Shown here: piece by piece, positions 9,316 through 16,945 of the stretch
Layout of the letters: every line of letters starts with the position of its first letter
How positions within the stretch are numbered: the first letter of the stretch is position 1
Source of the DNA: an uncultured Saprospiraceae bacterium
GTDB taxonomy: Bacteria; Bacteroidota; Bacteroidia; Chitinophagales; Saprospiraceae
Direction: 5' to 3'
Assembly (NCBI GenBank): GCA_937973565.1
Contig: CALJKQ010000325.1
Coordinates: forward strand, 1-28,047
DNA: 28,047 bases
Program-made: the position numbers and the translations under genes
Notes under the pieces: model-generated
Databases searched by the model: none
What the model was told of the DNA's origin: nothing
What the model saw: the letters and a program-made list of their open reading frames with translations, nothing else

Positions 9316-10161
9316 TTGAAATATAAAATAATCTTCATTCTGCTGATTTTATCGCACCTCGGTTTTTCTCAATCTATTGGGGTGAGAGCGGGGTTGAATT
9401 ATAATTCATTTTCAGGCCCGTTAGAAGCCAGAGAGTCATATGGATATACCAGCGGCATTCACTTTGGCATCAATTACGGGTACAAGCTCTCCAATTCATT
9501 TATGATAAGGGGAGAGCTGCTCTACAACCAAACCGGAGGCAAACAAAAATTTGACGGTTCCAGTTATTACCTCATTTATACACCGGAAAAAACGGTATTT
9601 GAAAGGGGCAGAAGGATTTTGGATCTTGAGATTACCACTTCCTACATCAGTTTCCCCATAACTGCCGTTTATCAGCCCTGGAAAAAAATTGAATTGTTCG
9701 CCGGTTTTTCGCCCAACTTCCTGGTGAATCCCACCGGCAGGGGAACGGTGAGGTTTTATTCCACGGATCACCCAAGCGAAATAATATTTAAGCAATCGCT
9801 GGATTACAATTATTACAAAGATGAGGCCCTGGCTGCCTCCACTACCAACACCGGCTTTGCCAAAATCATTGTTGACGGAGAAGTGGTAAACGTTCCAAAA
9901 ATCATAGGTGCTTATTACCAAAATGATGTGAAGCCTGCAGACCGGATCAACTGGTTTAACCTTTCAGCAGTAGGCGGCATCAATTACTTCCTCAACAAAG
10001 GTTTTTTTGTAGGCGCCAGATTTGAGTATGGCTTGTTGGATGTAACCAACAACAGCATAGACTATACCCTCGAAAAATTCAACGACGACTTTACCATCAA
10101 CAAACGAGCGGATAAAGACATACACATTACCTTCCAGGCATCGCTGGGTTTCCGGTTTTAG
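9316..10161 (+). CDS. Outer-membrane beta-barrel protein (PorT/OmpA-like barrel), TTG start
   Basis: 281 residues starting with a clear signal peptide (KYKIIFILLILSHLGFSQ), followed by alternating amphipathic beta strands (SIGVRAGLNYNSF, SGIHFGINYGYKL, SFMIRGELLYNQTGG) and ending in an aromatic-terminated strand (HITFQASLGFRF), as expected for an eight-stranded-type outer-membrane barrel. The start is TTG. The nearest upstream in-frame codon of note is a TAG at 9307-9309, and the next ATG (about 9500) would remove the signal peptide, so TTG at 9316 is the only sensible start. Its stop overlaps the polA stop by 4 bp, tail to tail. The function within the outer membrane is not known. Confidence 0.85.
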   Translation: MKYKIIFILLILSHLGFSQSIGVRAGLNYNSFSGPLEARESYGYTSGIHFGINYGYKLSNSFMIRGELLYNQTGGKQKFDGSSYYLIYTPEKTVFERGRRILDLEITTSYISFPITAVYQPWKKIELFAGFSPNFLVNPTGRGTVRFYSTDHPSEIIFKQSLDYNYYKDEALAASTTNTGFAKIIVDGEVVNVPKIIGAYYQNDVKPADRINWFNLSAVGGINYFLNKGFFVGARFEYGLLDVTNNSIDYTLEKFNDDFTINKRADKDIHITFQASLGFRF

Positions 10162-12935
10162 TGTGCTTCCAGCCAGTTGTTACCCACGCCGATACCAACT
10201 TCAATAGGCACTCTCAGGTTGGGAATGGCCGACGGCATTTTGTCGAGTACAATGGCTTTGATGGTTTCCAACTCAGGCAGAAAAACATCGAACACCAATT
10301 CATCGTGCACCTGTAAGATCATGCGTGATTTGAGGTTTTCTTCGCGAATGGCCTGGTGGATGTTGATCATGGCTACTTTGATCATATCTGCGGCTGTGCC
10401 CTGGATGGGCGTATTGATGGCCACTCTTTCCGCATTGCTGCTGGCCAGTGCGTTTCTGGAATTGATGTCGCGCAATTCTCTCCTTCTGCCCAGCATGGTT
10501 TTTACATAGCCATGCGACCTTGCAAAGGCAACGGTTTCATCCATGTATCTCTTCAATCCTGCAAACTGTACGAAGTACTGGTCGATGAGGTCTTTGGCGT
10601 CTTTGCGCGAAATGCCCAGTTGCCTGCTCAGGTTGGTGGCACCGGCACCGTAGGTAATGGAAAAATTAACCGTTTTTGCATTTCGTCTTTGTTCTGCTGT
10701 CACCTGGTCGATGGGCACATTGTACACCTTGGCGGCTGTGGCTTTGTGAAAGTCATTGCCCGAATGAAATGCTTCCAACATGGCTTCGTCGCCACTGATT
10801 TCTGCTATGAGGCGCAATTCGATTTGAGAGTAATCGGCCGAAAGCAAGGTGTATTCTTCAGACCTGGGTTCGAAAGCTTTGCGAATTTCTCTTCCAGCTT
10901 CATCCCGGATGGGAATGTTTTGCAAATTGGGGTTATCAGAAGCAAGCCTGCCCGTGGCCGCCCGTGCCTGGTTGAAGTTGGAGTGAACCCTGCCTGTTTT
11001 GGGGTTGATCATGGTGGGCAAGGCATCTACATAGGTAGACTTAAGTTTGGTAAATTTACGGTACTCCAGAATTTTGGCAATAATAGCATGTTCCTCTGCC
11101 ATTTCAGTGAGTTTGTCTACATCGGTTACGTACTGACCGGTGCTGCTCTTTTTACCTTTATAGGGAAGTTTCATTCTGTCAAACAACACCTCACCCACTT
11201 GTTTGGGTGAAGATATGTTGAAGGGGGTGCCGGCTTCTTTATATACTTCCTGCTCTACCCGCAGGATTTCTTTTTCGAGTTCTTTGGAATAATCGGCTAA
11301 AAAATCGGGGTTGATCCTTACGCCTTCAAACTCCATGTCCCTGAGTACATTGATAAGGGGTGCTTCAATGGTCTGGTACAATTGGGTCATTTCCAGCTTG
11401 TCCAGTTTTTCTTCCAATATGGGTTTTAGTTGCAGGGTAAAATCTGCATCTTCCCCGGCGTATTCGACCACTTTTTCAAGCTTCACCTGACGCATGCTGA
11501 GTTGGGTTTTGCCTTTGCCAATGAGGTCTTCGATGGGCACCATCTTGTAATCGAGGTACGCTTCGGTAAGGTAATCCAGTTTATGGCGCAGATCCGGCTC
11601 GCACAAGTAGTGGGCTATCATGGTGTCGAAATAGGGTCCTTTGATATCCACACCATACCACTTCATGAGGGTGGAATCGTATTTGGCATTTTGGCCAATC
11701 CACAATTTATCATCCGATTCCAGCAGGTCTTTGAATTCATGGATCAGGGCTTTGGCTTCGGTTTGATTCTCCGGCACGGGCACGTAGTACGCTTCGTGGG
11801 GCTTAACGGAAAATACCAGGCCTACAGCTTCTGCCACATGGGCATCTATGCCGGTGGTTTCTGTATCGAAGCTGATGGTTTTTTCTTGCTGCAACATGGC
11901 AATTAAAGAGGCTCTTTTCTCCGCCGAATCTATCAGGTGATAATGGTGGGCAACGTTTTCAATATTGCGTTTAGCCACTGCGTATTTTGTTTCCTCTGAA
12001 GATGATTCTTCTTTGGTGGATTTTTCTTCTCCGGTGTCGAAAAGCGAAGTTTGCACCCCGGTTTGTTCCCCCAGGATTTGAACGGCGAGGGATCTGAATT
12101 CCAGTTCCTTGAAGATTTCCCCTAGTGCCTCCTTGTCCATAGGGTCGATTTGGAAGTCCACTTCGTTGAAGGTGATAGGCGATTCGATTTCGATGGTGGC
12201 CAGTCGTTTGGAGAGCAAGGCCTGATCAGCAAATTCTTTGATGCGTTCGCCGTTTTTGCCTTTGATGTTGTGGGCATTGGCGATGACGTTTTCGACCGTA
12301 CCGTATTCTTTGAGCAGGTTGACGGCTGTTTTGGGTCCTATGCCCGGCACCCCGGGGATATTGTCGACACTATCTCCAATGAGGCCCAGGGAGTCGATTA
12401 CCTGCTCAACCTTTTCGATTTCCCATTGCTCCAGAATTTCTTTTCTGCCGAGAATTTCGATGCCATTGCCTTGTCGTGATGGTTTGTACATGAAGATGTG
12501 GTCAGACACCAGTTGGCCGTAATCTTTGTCGGGTGTGACCATGTATACATCGTATCCTTGTTTTTCAGCTTGTTTGGCAACGGTGCCAATGAGGTCATCG
12601 GCTTCATAATTATCGAGGTAAAGGATGGGGATTTTCATGGCCGCCAGAATCTGTTTGATGTAAGGCATGGCGATAGAAATATCCTCGGGCTGGGCGTCTC
12701 TGTTGGCCTTGTATTCCGGGTAGTAATCGTGTCTGAAGGTGCTCTTAGGGTCGAAGGCTACAGCGATGTGGCTGGGTTTTTGGTTTTGCATGAGATCCCA
12801 GAGGGTACGCATGAAGCCGGCCACGGCTGAGGTGTTGACGCCTTTGGAGTTGATGAGGGGTCGGGAAATAAAGGCAAAGTGGGCCCTGTAAACGAGGGCA
12901 TGACCATCAAGCAGGAAAAGTTTTTTGTCAGACAT
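10158..12935 (-). CDS. polA: DNA polymerase I
   Basis: 925 residues with the full three-domain layout. A 5'-3' exonuclease (FEN) domain covers about 1-290, with EADDLIGTVA and GDSVDNIPGVPGIGPKTA. A 3'-5' exonuclease domain covers about 330-510; it keeps the metal ligands Asp357 and Glu359 in the DTE motif, Asp420 in NAKYD, and the YAGEDAD motif, so proofreading should be active. The polymerase domain covers about 540-925, with motif A Asp701 in LLSADYSQIELR, an O helix with Phe758 and Tyr762, and motif C Asp878 in QVHDELVFD. The O helix reads VNFSITYGAGATNLSRQL rather than the common NFG.IYG.S form. It acts in Okazaki-fragment maturation and excision repair. No terminator separates it from the convergent barrel gene. 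Confidence 0.98.
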   Translation of the reverse strand: MSDKKLFLLDGHALVYRAHFAFISRPLINSKGVNTSAVAGFMRTLWDLMQNQKPSHIAVAFDPKSTFRHDYYPEYKANRDAQPEDISIAMPYIKQILAAMKIPILYLDNYEADDLIGTVAKQAEKQGYDVYMVTPDKDYGQLVSDHIFMYKPSRQGNGIEILGRKEILEQWEIEKVEQVIDSLGLIGDSVDNIPGVPGIGPKTAVNLLKEYGTVENVIANAHNIKGKNGERIKEFADQALLSKRLATIEIESPITFNEVDFQIDPMDKEALGEIFKELEFRSLAVQILGEQTGVQTSLFDTGEEKSTKEESSSEETKYAVAKRNIENVAHHYHLIDSAEKRASLIAMLQQEKTISFDTETTGIDAHVAEAVGLVFSVKPHEAYYVPVPENQTEAKALIHEFKDLLESDDKLWIGQNAKYDSTLMKWYGVDIKGPYFDTMIAHYLCEPDLRHKLDYLTEAYLDYKMVPIEDLIGKGKTQLSMRQVKLEKVVEYAGEDADFTLQLKPILEEKLDKLEMTQLYQTIEAPLINVLRDMEFEGVRINPDFLADYSKELEKEILRVEQEVYKEAGTPFNISSPKQVGEVLFDRMKLPYKGKKSSTGQYVTDVDKLTEMAEEHAIIAKILEYRKFTKLKSTYVDALPTMINPKTGRVHSNFNQARAATGRLASDNPNLQNIPIRDEAGREIRKAFEPRSEEYTLLSADYSQIELRLIAEISGDEAMLEAFHSGNDFHKATAAKVYNVPIDQVTAEQRRNAKTVNFSITYGAGATNLSRQLGISRKDAKDLIDQYFVQFAGLKRYMDETVAFARSHGYVKTMLGRRRELRDINSRNALASSNAERVAINTPIQGTAADMIKVAMINIHQAIREENLKSRMILQVHDELVFDVFLPELETIKAIVLDKMPSAIPNLRVPIEVGIGVGNNWLEAH

Positions 12936-13040
12936 AAGGCTGGTTTGAGGAGGGTAAAAATAGAAATAATGTGGGTAGGTTGGGTAAATGTGAATTGTTT
13001 AATCATTTTGTGGGTGATATTTTGGTGGATTATGATTCCA

Positions 13041-13243
13041 CGCCTACGGCGTTTCTTGGGTGGGTGAGACGCAATGTATTGCGTCTGTACACGCCTGCGG
13101 CTTTTTGGGTGGGTGAGACGCAATGTATTGCGTCTGTACGTGCGCCTGCGGCTTTTTGGGTGAGGGAGATGCAATGTATTGCGTCTGTGCGCGCGCCTGC
13201 GGCTTTTTGGGTGAGGGAGATGCAATGTATTGCGTGTGTACAC
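13041..13243 (+). repeat. Repeat family A: four tandem ~50-bp units with a 20-bp palindromic core
   Basis: Each unit has a GC-rich CGCCTrCGGC motif, a TTTTTGGGTG(A/G)G stretch, the core AGACGCAATGTATTGCGTCT or a one- to two-base variant, and CTGTAC. Cores start at 13067, 13116, 13167 and 13218, giving spacings of 49, 51 and 51 bp. The core arms AGACGCAAT and ATTGCGTCT are exact inverted repeats in the first two units; later units have an AGATGC left arm. The array lies in the 502-bp divergent gap between polA and the blaI-like gene. Short ORFs through it on both strands only translate the repeat and are not credible genes. The flanks 12936-13040 and 13244-13383 hold nothing else that I can support. 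Confidence 0.9.
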
Positions 13244-13383
13244 TTTCATATTTCCTTTTAAATGCCAGAAAAGAAAATGATATCCTAAATGAAAAATAAT
13301 GGGTGTATTCTAAATATTTGATTTTCAGATTATTAATGGTCTTTTCAAAAATTGTGGTGGGAGATTTGAAAATAAGCTATAAT

Positions 13384-13419
13384 TTTATAACGAAAATATC
13401 GTTATAAAAACTAAATTTG
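13384..13419 (+). promoter_or_regulatory. Operator dyad and -7 element of the BlaI-type regulator operon
   Basis: A perfect inverted repeat, TTTATAACGA at 13384-13393 and TCGTTATAAA at 13399-13408 with a 5-bp spacer, sits immediately upstream of TAAATTTG at 13412-13419, a match to the TAnnTTTG -7 consensus. A dyad in the -33/-7 interval of the regulator gene is what an autorepressed BlaI/MecI-type dimer would need. The start codon follows 18 bp later. That this is the BlaI operator is inferred. Confidence 0.7.
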
Positions 13420-13437
13420 CATTATTAAAACGAAAAA

Positions 13438-13803
13438 ATGAATAATCTTCAGCCTTTAGAAGAAGAAATCATGCAATTGTTCTGGCATTTGGGAAAAGCA
13501 TTTCCCAAAGAGATCATTGCTTATCTCAAAGAACCGGTGCCACCTTACAATACGGTATTGTCCACCATCCGTAAGCTGGAAAAGGAGGGTTATCTGAGTT
13601 TCAGAAAATTTGGCAAATCGCACCAGTATTACCCCATTGTACAAAGAGAGGATGCATCGCGGTCTATTTTCAAAAAGCTGTATGACAAATATTTGCAAAG
13701 AGACAAGATGGAATTGCTTTCTTATTTCATGGAAGAGGAAGAGATGGATGCTGACGATTTGAAGAAATTGATCAAAACATTAAAAGAGAAAAATCATGAA
13801 TGA
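13438..13803 (+). CDS. BlaI/MecI/CopY family transcriptional repressor
   Basis: 121 residues, the normal size for the family. The N-terminal ~75 residues form a winged helix (LEEEIMQLFWHLGKAFPKE, then PPYNTVLSTIRKLEKEGYL with the recognition helix, then a wing containing KSHQYYPIV). The acidic and helical C-terminal part should be the dimerisation and protease-sensitive region. The family represses its own operon and is cleaved when a partner M56 membrane peptidase senses a signal. Here the partner gene follows and overlaps by 8 bp. A perfect dyad lies just upstream. No beta-lactamase or other obvious target gene is adjacent, so the regulon is unknown. Confidence 0.93.
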   Translation: MNNLQPLEEEIMQLFWHLGKAFPKEIIAYLKEPVPPYNTVLSTIRKLEKEGYLSFRKFGKSHQYYPIVQREDASRSIFKKLYDKYLQRDKMELLSYFMEEEEMDADDLKKLIKTLKEKNHE

Positions 13804-14992
13804 TCTGTTGGTATGGCTGTTTAAATCGGCGTGTATATTTTCGGTGGTGGGTCTTTACTATCATTTTATACTCAGAAACAACAAAAGGCATCAAGCCAAT
13901 CGGGTGAGTCTGTGGACGATGATGATAATTTCTCTGACTATCCCACTGATAGAAGTTACCGTAAAGACAGTGCTGGTAGATGTTGCAATCGACTCACAAA
14001 ACTTAAACGAAGGACTCAACCCTGTCGATGAGGCTGCAAGTGTAGCGTATTGGCAGATAGCATTAGTAGTTATTTATTTGATTGGTTTGTTATGGCATAT
14101 TACAGGATTGACCAGGCAATTGGCTCATTTGTATCGCGTCATTTCTTCTTCAAAAGACAAGAGCCATAAATTGGGCGTAATTTATATTGTAACCGATAAG
14201 CTGCCCAGCCCTTCTACTTTTTTCCATTATCTGTTTGTCAGGGAAGGAGAGCCATTGATGCCAGAAGTTGAAGCACACGAATATGTGCACATCCGACAGT
14301 TTCATTCTGTTGACCTCCTGGCTGCATCGATTTTCAAATCTGTACTTTGGTTTCATCCCTGGGCGGGTCGCGTTCATCAATATTTCCGGGAAATTCACGA
14401 ATACATCAGCGATGAAGAGGTAATCCGACAGTATGGAGTTGACGCATATCTTCAAGTCCTGAACATATATACTGAGAATAGACCTGAACCTGTCTTGGTA
14501 CACTCTTTTGCTTCATTCATTCAAAAAAGAATACAAATGATTTCAAAAAATTCTTCTTATCGCATATTTCCATTCCTGGGAGCTGCCTTAGTGGGTATGG
14601 CCTTATTTGCCGGCATGTCATTCAAAACGTCTTACAAAGCCAGGAGCCCAAGGCGGGTGACAGAAAGCAGGGATACCCTTCCGGCACCAGCACTTTCAAA
14701 GGCTATGGTGGTTGATACCATAATCACTTTTGATCCAACCACCGGCAAGGAAAGTATGCAGGTTGTTAGATCGCCCCTAAGTGAATCAGAGTTGTTGAAA
14801 AAATTTCCCAATACCATTGAAATAATTGACACGATTACTACCTATGATTCTGATACACGTAAGGAGAGTGTGATGATTGTAAAATCGAAAATGATAGAGG
14901 CCTATAATATTTTGATTTCAATGGAACTTGCCAAGGATAAGCCGGATTTGGAAAAAATTAATATTTGGAGCAGGAAGGGAAAGGTGAAATAG
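13796..14992 (+). CDS. M56 family (BlaR1-like) membrane metallopeptidase
   Basis: 398 residues. Predicted membrane segments lie near residues 5-22, 38-60, 85-101 and 255-276. The zinc motif HEYVH is at 161-165, with the likely third ligand Glu202 in REIHEYISDEE, so the peptidase should be active. Unlike classical BlaR1 there is no penicillin-binding sensor domain. The ~120-residue tail after the last membrane segment carries a near-duplicate: VVDTIITFDPTTGKES at 305-320 and IIDTITTYDSDTRKES at 343-358. It overlaps the BlaI-type gene by 8 bp, so the two form one operon: this protein would cleave or inactivate the repressor. Signal and targets are unknown. Confidence 0.92.
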   Translation: MNDLLVWLFKSACIFSVVGLYYHFILRNNKRHQANRVSLWTMMIISLTIPLIEVTVKTVLVDVAIDSQNLNEGLNPVDEAASVAYWQIALVVIYLIGLLWHITGLTRQLAHLYRVISSSKDKSHKLGVIYIVTDKLPSPSTFFHYLFVREGEPLMPEVEAHEYVHIRQFHSVDLLAASIFKSVLWFHPWAGRVHQYFREIHEYISDEEVIRQYGVDAYLQVLNIYTENRPEPVLVHSFASFIQKRIQMISKNSSYRIFPFLGAALVGMALFAGMSFKTSYKARSPRRVTESRDTLPAPALSKAMVVDTIITFDPTTGKESMQVVRSPLSESELLKKFPNTIEIIDTITTYDSDTRKESVMIVKSKMIEAYNILISMELAKDKPDLEKINIWSRKGKVK

Positions 14993-15007
14993 ATATTTTG
15001 ATATAAA

Positions 15008-15175
15008 GATATATTGCGTCTGTGCGAATGATTTTTATGATCATGCCGCGCCTACGGCGTTTTTGGGTGAGAGAGACGCAATATATTGCGTCTGTACGCG
15101 CGCCTGCGGCATTATGGAGGAATGATCTAATGAAATTCTATGATCAAGAGAGGCATTATATTGCGTCTGTACGCG
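15008..15175 (+). repeat. Repeat family A, second cluster, downstream of the M56 gene
   Basis: One complete copy has a perfectly self-complementary 20-bp core, AGACGCAATATATTGCGTCT at 15074-15093, flanked by CGCCTACGGCG on the left and GCGCGCCTGCGGC on the right. Two partial copies keep only the right half (ATATTGCGTCTGT) near 15011 and 15159. Orientation is the same as in the cluster upstream of the blaI-like gene, so the operon is bracketed by direct copies. The cluster occupies the left half of the 311-bp convergent gap; the right half is a family B array. Confidence 0.85.
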
Positions 15176-15193
15176 CCTATAAAAAAAATCATG

Positions 15194-15333
15194 GATTCTC
15201 CGATGCTCCGATGCTCCGATCCCGGATGCTCCGATGCTCCGATCCAGGATGCTCCGATTACGGATGCTCCGATGCTCGGATCCCGGATGCTCCGATGCTC
15301 CGATTACGGATGCTCCGGTGCTCGGATCCCGGT
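15194..15333 (-). repeat. Repeat family B array at the 3' end of the glycosyltransferase gene
   Basis: Read on the minus strand, this is a run of 7-8-base units, mostly GGAGCATC, alternating with variants such as CGTAATC, CGGGATC and CTGGATC. This gives a higher-order pattern of roughly 15 or 23 bases. It starts inside the last codons of the glycosyltransferase gene and includes its TAA stop (15304-15306). It ends just before an A8 tract on the plus strand, which would be a T8 tract in the gene's transcript. The array is in sense orientation with that gene. Confidence 0.9.
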
Positions 15334-16839
15334 GGGGGTGAAGGTGTGTTTTTCTGAGATGCATTTTTCCAGGATGGCGTCGTTTTCCGGCAACATTTTT
15401 CGGCTGGCTTCGGGGTGGTAGAGGTGCCAGGCTACGGCGCCGAGGGCGATGTTTTTGCGTTTGATGCCGGCATTGAGGAGGCGGCATACAAATTCGCTGT
15501 CTTCGCGACCCCAGCCGATGAAGGATTCGTTGAAGCCATTGATGCGGATGGCGTCTTCCAGCCAGAAGTGCATGCTGCAGCCTTTTACGCCGCGGATAGT
15601 ATTTTCTGTGCGACTCAGCCATTTTGATAACAGGGGAAAGTTGAGGGTATTAAACCTGTTTTGGATGCCGGATGTAAAAAAGCCAATTTGGTAATTGGGA
15701 TTATTTAATACGCGTTGGGTATTGTCAGGATTCAATAAAACGCGTTTGCCTTGATAATACCATCCTTTTTGCACGTGATTGTCAATATTTTGTATAAAAT
15801 CAGGATGGAGTACCATGTCTCCGTCGATCATGGATACAAAATCATGATTTACATGGCGGAGTGCCAGGTTTCGGATGGCTGCCAGTCGGAAGCCGGTATC
15901 TTCATGCCATACGTGGAGCAATGAAGGGATTTTGCTTTTAAATGCGTTGATTACCTCGGCTGTTTCGGCGGTGCTGCCATCATCGGCAATGATGACCTGG
16001 TTGGGTTTGCGACTTTGTAAACACACACTTTCCAACACTCGGGCCAGGGCATCCGGTCGGTTGTAAGTGGAGATGATGAGGCTGATGCCCAAACTTTTAT
16101 TTTGTTCGTATAAATATTGGTATTTGAGTTGGGCACCGAGGGCATTGTATTTGGCAATGGTAAAGCCATCAGCGCCAAACAACCAGCCTTTGCGCAGAAA
16201 ATAATCCTTGATGAAGGTGACTGCACTCTTCCAAAGGGCTTTTCGGGGTGAGGCACTTTTTTTTCTGAAATTTTCCTGTGCGTACAACCGTGCATATCGA
16301 ACTGCCTTCTCCCTCAACTGTTCCTCATTCTGATAAGGATAATGGAGAATCGGATCATTGATTTTAACTACTTTCAGTCCTTTGCTTATTACCGATTCAT
16401 GAATGTGTGCATCGTTGAAACCGGTTGTTTTTTTATTGAAAAATCGAATAGGATAATCATTGTTCCACCCACAAGCATCGATGTGTCGGTCGCGGTAATG
16501 ATTGTGTCTTTTGATGGCATAGACAGTATCCGGAGAAGGTGAAAATGTAGAAAGAAAGTTGATCAATGATGTTGAAAGCATTTCATCAGCATCGATGGAA
16601 AAGACCCAATCGTGTGTGGCCATGGCTGCTGCTTTTTGTTTGATCCGTCCAAATCCTTCAAAGGCAGTATAAGCAATTACAGTATTGGGGAAACTTTCGG
16701 CTATTTGTGCTGTATCATCGGTGGTAGCCTCATCTATGAGCACTACTACTTCTGCAAAGCTACTCAGGGAGGTAAGGCAGCGCTCGAGGGTAGACCCTGC
16801 ATTGCGGGCAACAATAACACCGGAGATCAGTTGTTTCAT
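15304..16839 (-). CDS. Glycosyltransferase with two GT2 domains
   Basis: 511 residues with two GT-A domains in tandem. Domain 1 (about 1-240) begins ISGVIVARNAGSTLERCL and has the DAD metal motif at 83-85; it resembles the WaaE/KdtX-type GT2 enzymes of LPS core synthesis. Domain 2 (about 250-500) begins ISLIISTYNRPDALARVLES, has DGD at 339-341 and the late motif GWGREDSEF at 442-450, as in GT2 proteins with a galactosyltransferase-like C-terminal segment. No membrane segments are seen, so it is probably cytoplasmic and acts on a lipid-linked or LPS-type acceptor. The last residues (TGIRAPEHP) are translated from a family B repeat. Acceptor and sugar cannot be told. Confidence 0.9.
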   Translation of the reverse strand: MKQLISGVIVARNAGSTLERCLTSLSSFAEVVVLIDEATTDDTAQIAESFPNTVIAYTAFEGFGRIKQKAAAMATHDWVFSIDADEMLSTSLINFLSTFSPSPDTVYAIKRHNHYRDRHIDACGWNNDYPIRFFNKKTTGFNDAHIHESVISKGLKVVKINDPILHYPYQNEEQLREKAVRYARLYAQENFRKKSASPRKALWKSAVTFIKDYFLRKGWLFGADGFTIAKYNALGAQLKYQYLYEQNKSLGISLIISTYNRPDALARVLESVCLQSRKPNQVIIADDGSTAETAEVINAFKSKIPSLLHVWHEDTGFRLAAIRNLALRHVNHDFVSMIDGDMVLHPDFIQNIDNHVQKGWYYQGKRVLLNPDNTQRVLNNPNYQIGFFTSGIQNRFNTLNFPLLSKWLSRTENTIRGVKGCSMHFWLEDAIRINGFNESFIGWGREDSEFVCRLLNAGIKRKNIALGAVAWHLYHPEASRKMLPENDAILEKCISEKHTFTPTGIRAPEHP

Positions 16840-16846
16840 TTCACTG

Positions 16847-16873
16847 CAAAGTTAATGTTCCAGTCGTATTCAA
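16847..16873 (-). promoter_or_regulatory. Promoter of the glycosyltransferase gene
   Basis: On the minus strand TAACTTTG (plus 16847-16854) matches TAnnTTTG. A TTG lies upstream at plus 16871-16873 with a 16-bp spacer, somewhat short. The -7 element ends only 7 bp before the start codon, so the transcript would be leaderless or nearly so. Confidence 0.5.
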
Positions 16874-16884
16874 GAGGTGTTGTT

Positions 16885-16922
16885 ATAAAAAAGGGCCTCC
16901 CTTCAACAGAAAAGAGGCCCTT
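16885..16922 (-). terminator. Rho-independent terminator of rpsA
   Basis: On the minus strand a perfect 9-bp stem (plus 16891-16899, AAGGGCCTC, and 16914-16922, GAGGCCCTT) with a 14-nt loop is followed by a run of T (plus AAAAAA upstream of 16893). It lies 24 bp after the rpsA stop and before the glycosyltransferase promoter. Confidence 0.9.
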
Positions 16923-16945
16923 GTATGGTTTTCAATAAGGAAAGA

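Noticed and set aside
10356..11210. 284-aa plus-strand ORF opposite polA
   Set aside because: Antisense shadow of the well-supported polA reading frame.
13041..13243. CRISPR array
   Set aside because: Units are about 50 bp with near-identical sequence throughout, so there are no unique spacers, and no cas genes lie nearby.
12758..13261. ORFs of 163 aa (minus) and 96 aa (plus) across the polA-blaI gap
   Set aside because: They simply translate the tandem family A repeats, giving periodic low-complexity peptides. Part of the minus frame overlaps polA in another frame.
15022..15622. ORFs of 111 aa and 93 aa (plus) and 193 aa (minus) over the convergent gap
   Set aside because: They are translations of repeat families A and B or shadows of the glycosyltransferase gene. 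No protein-like conservation pattern is visible.
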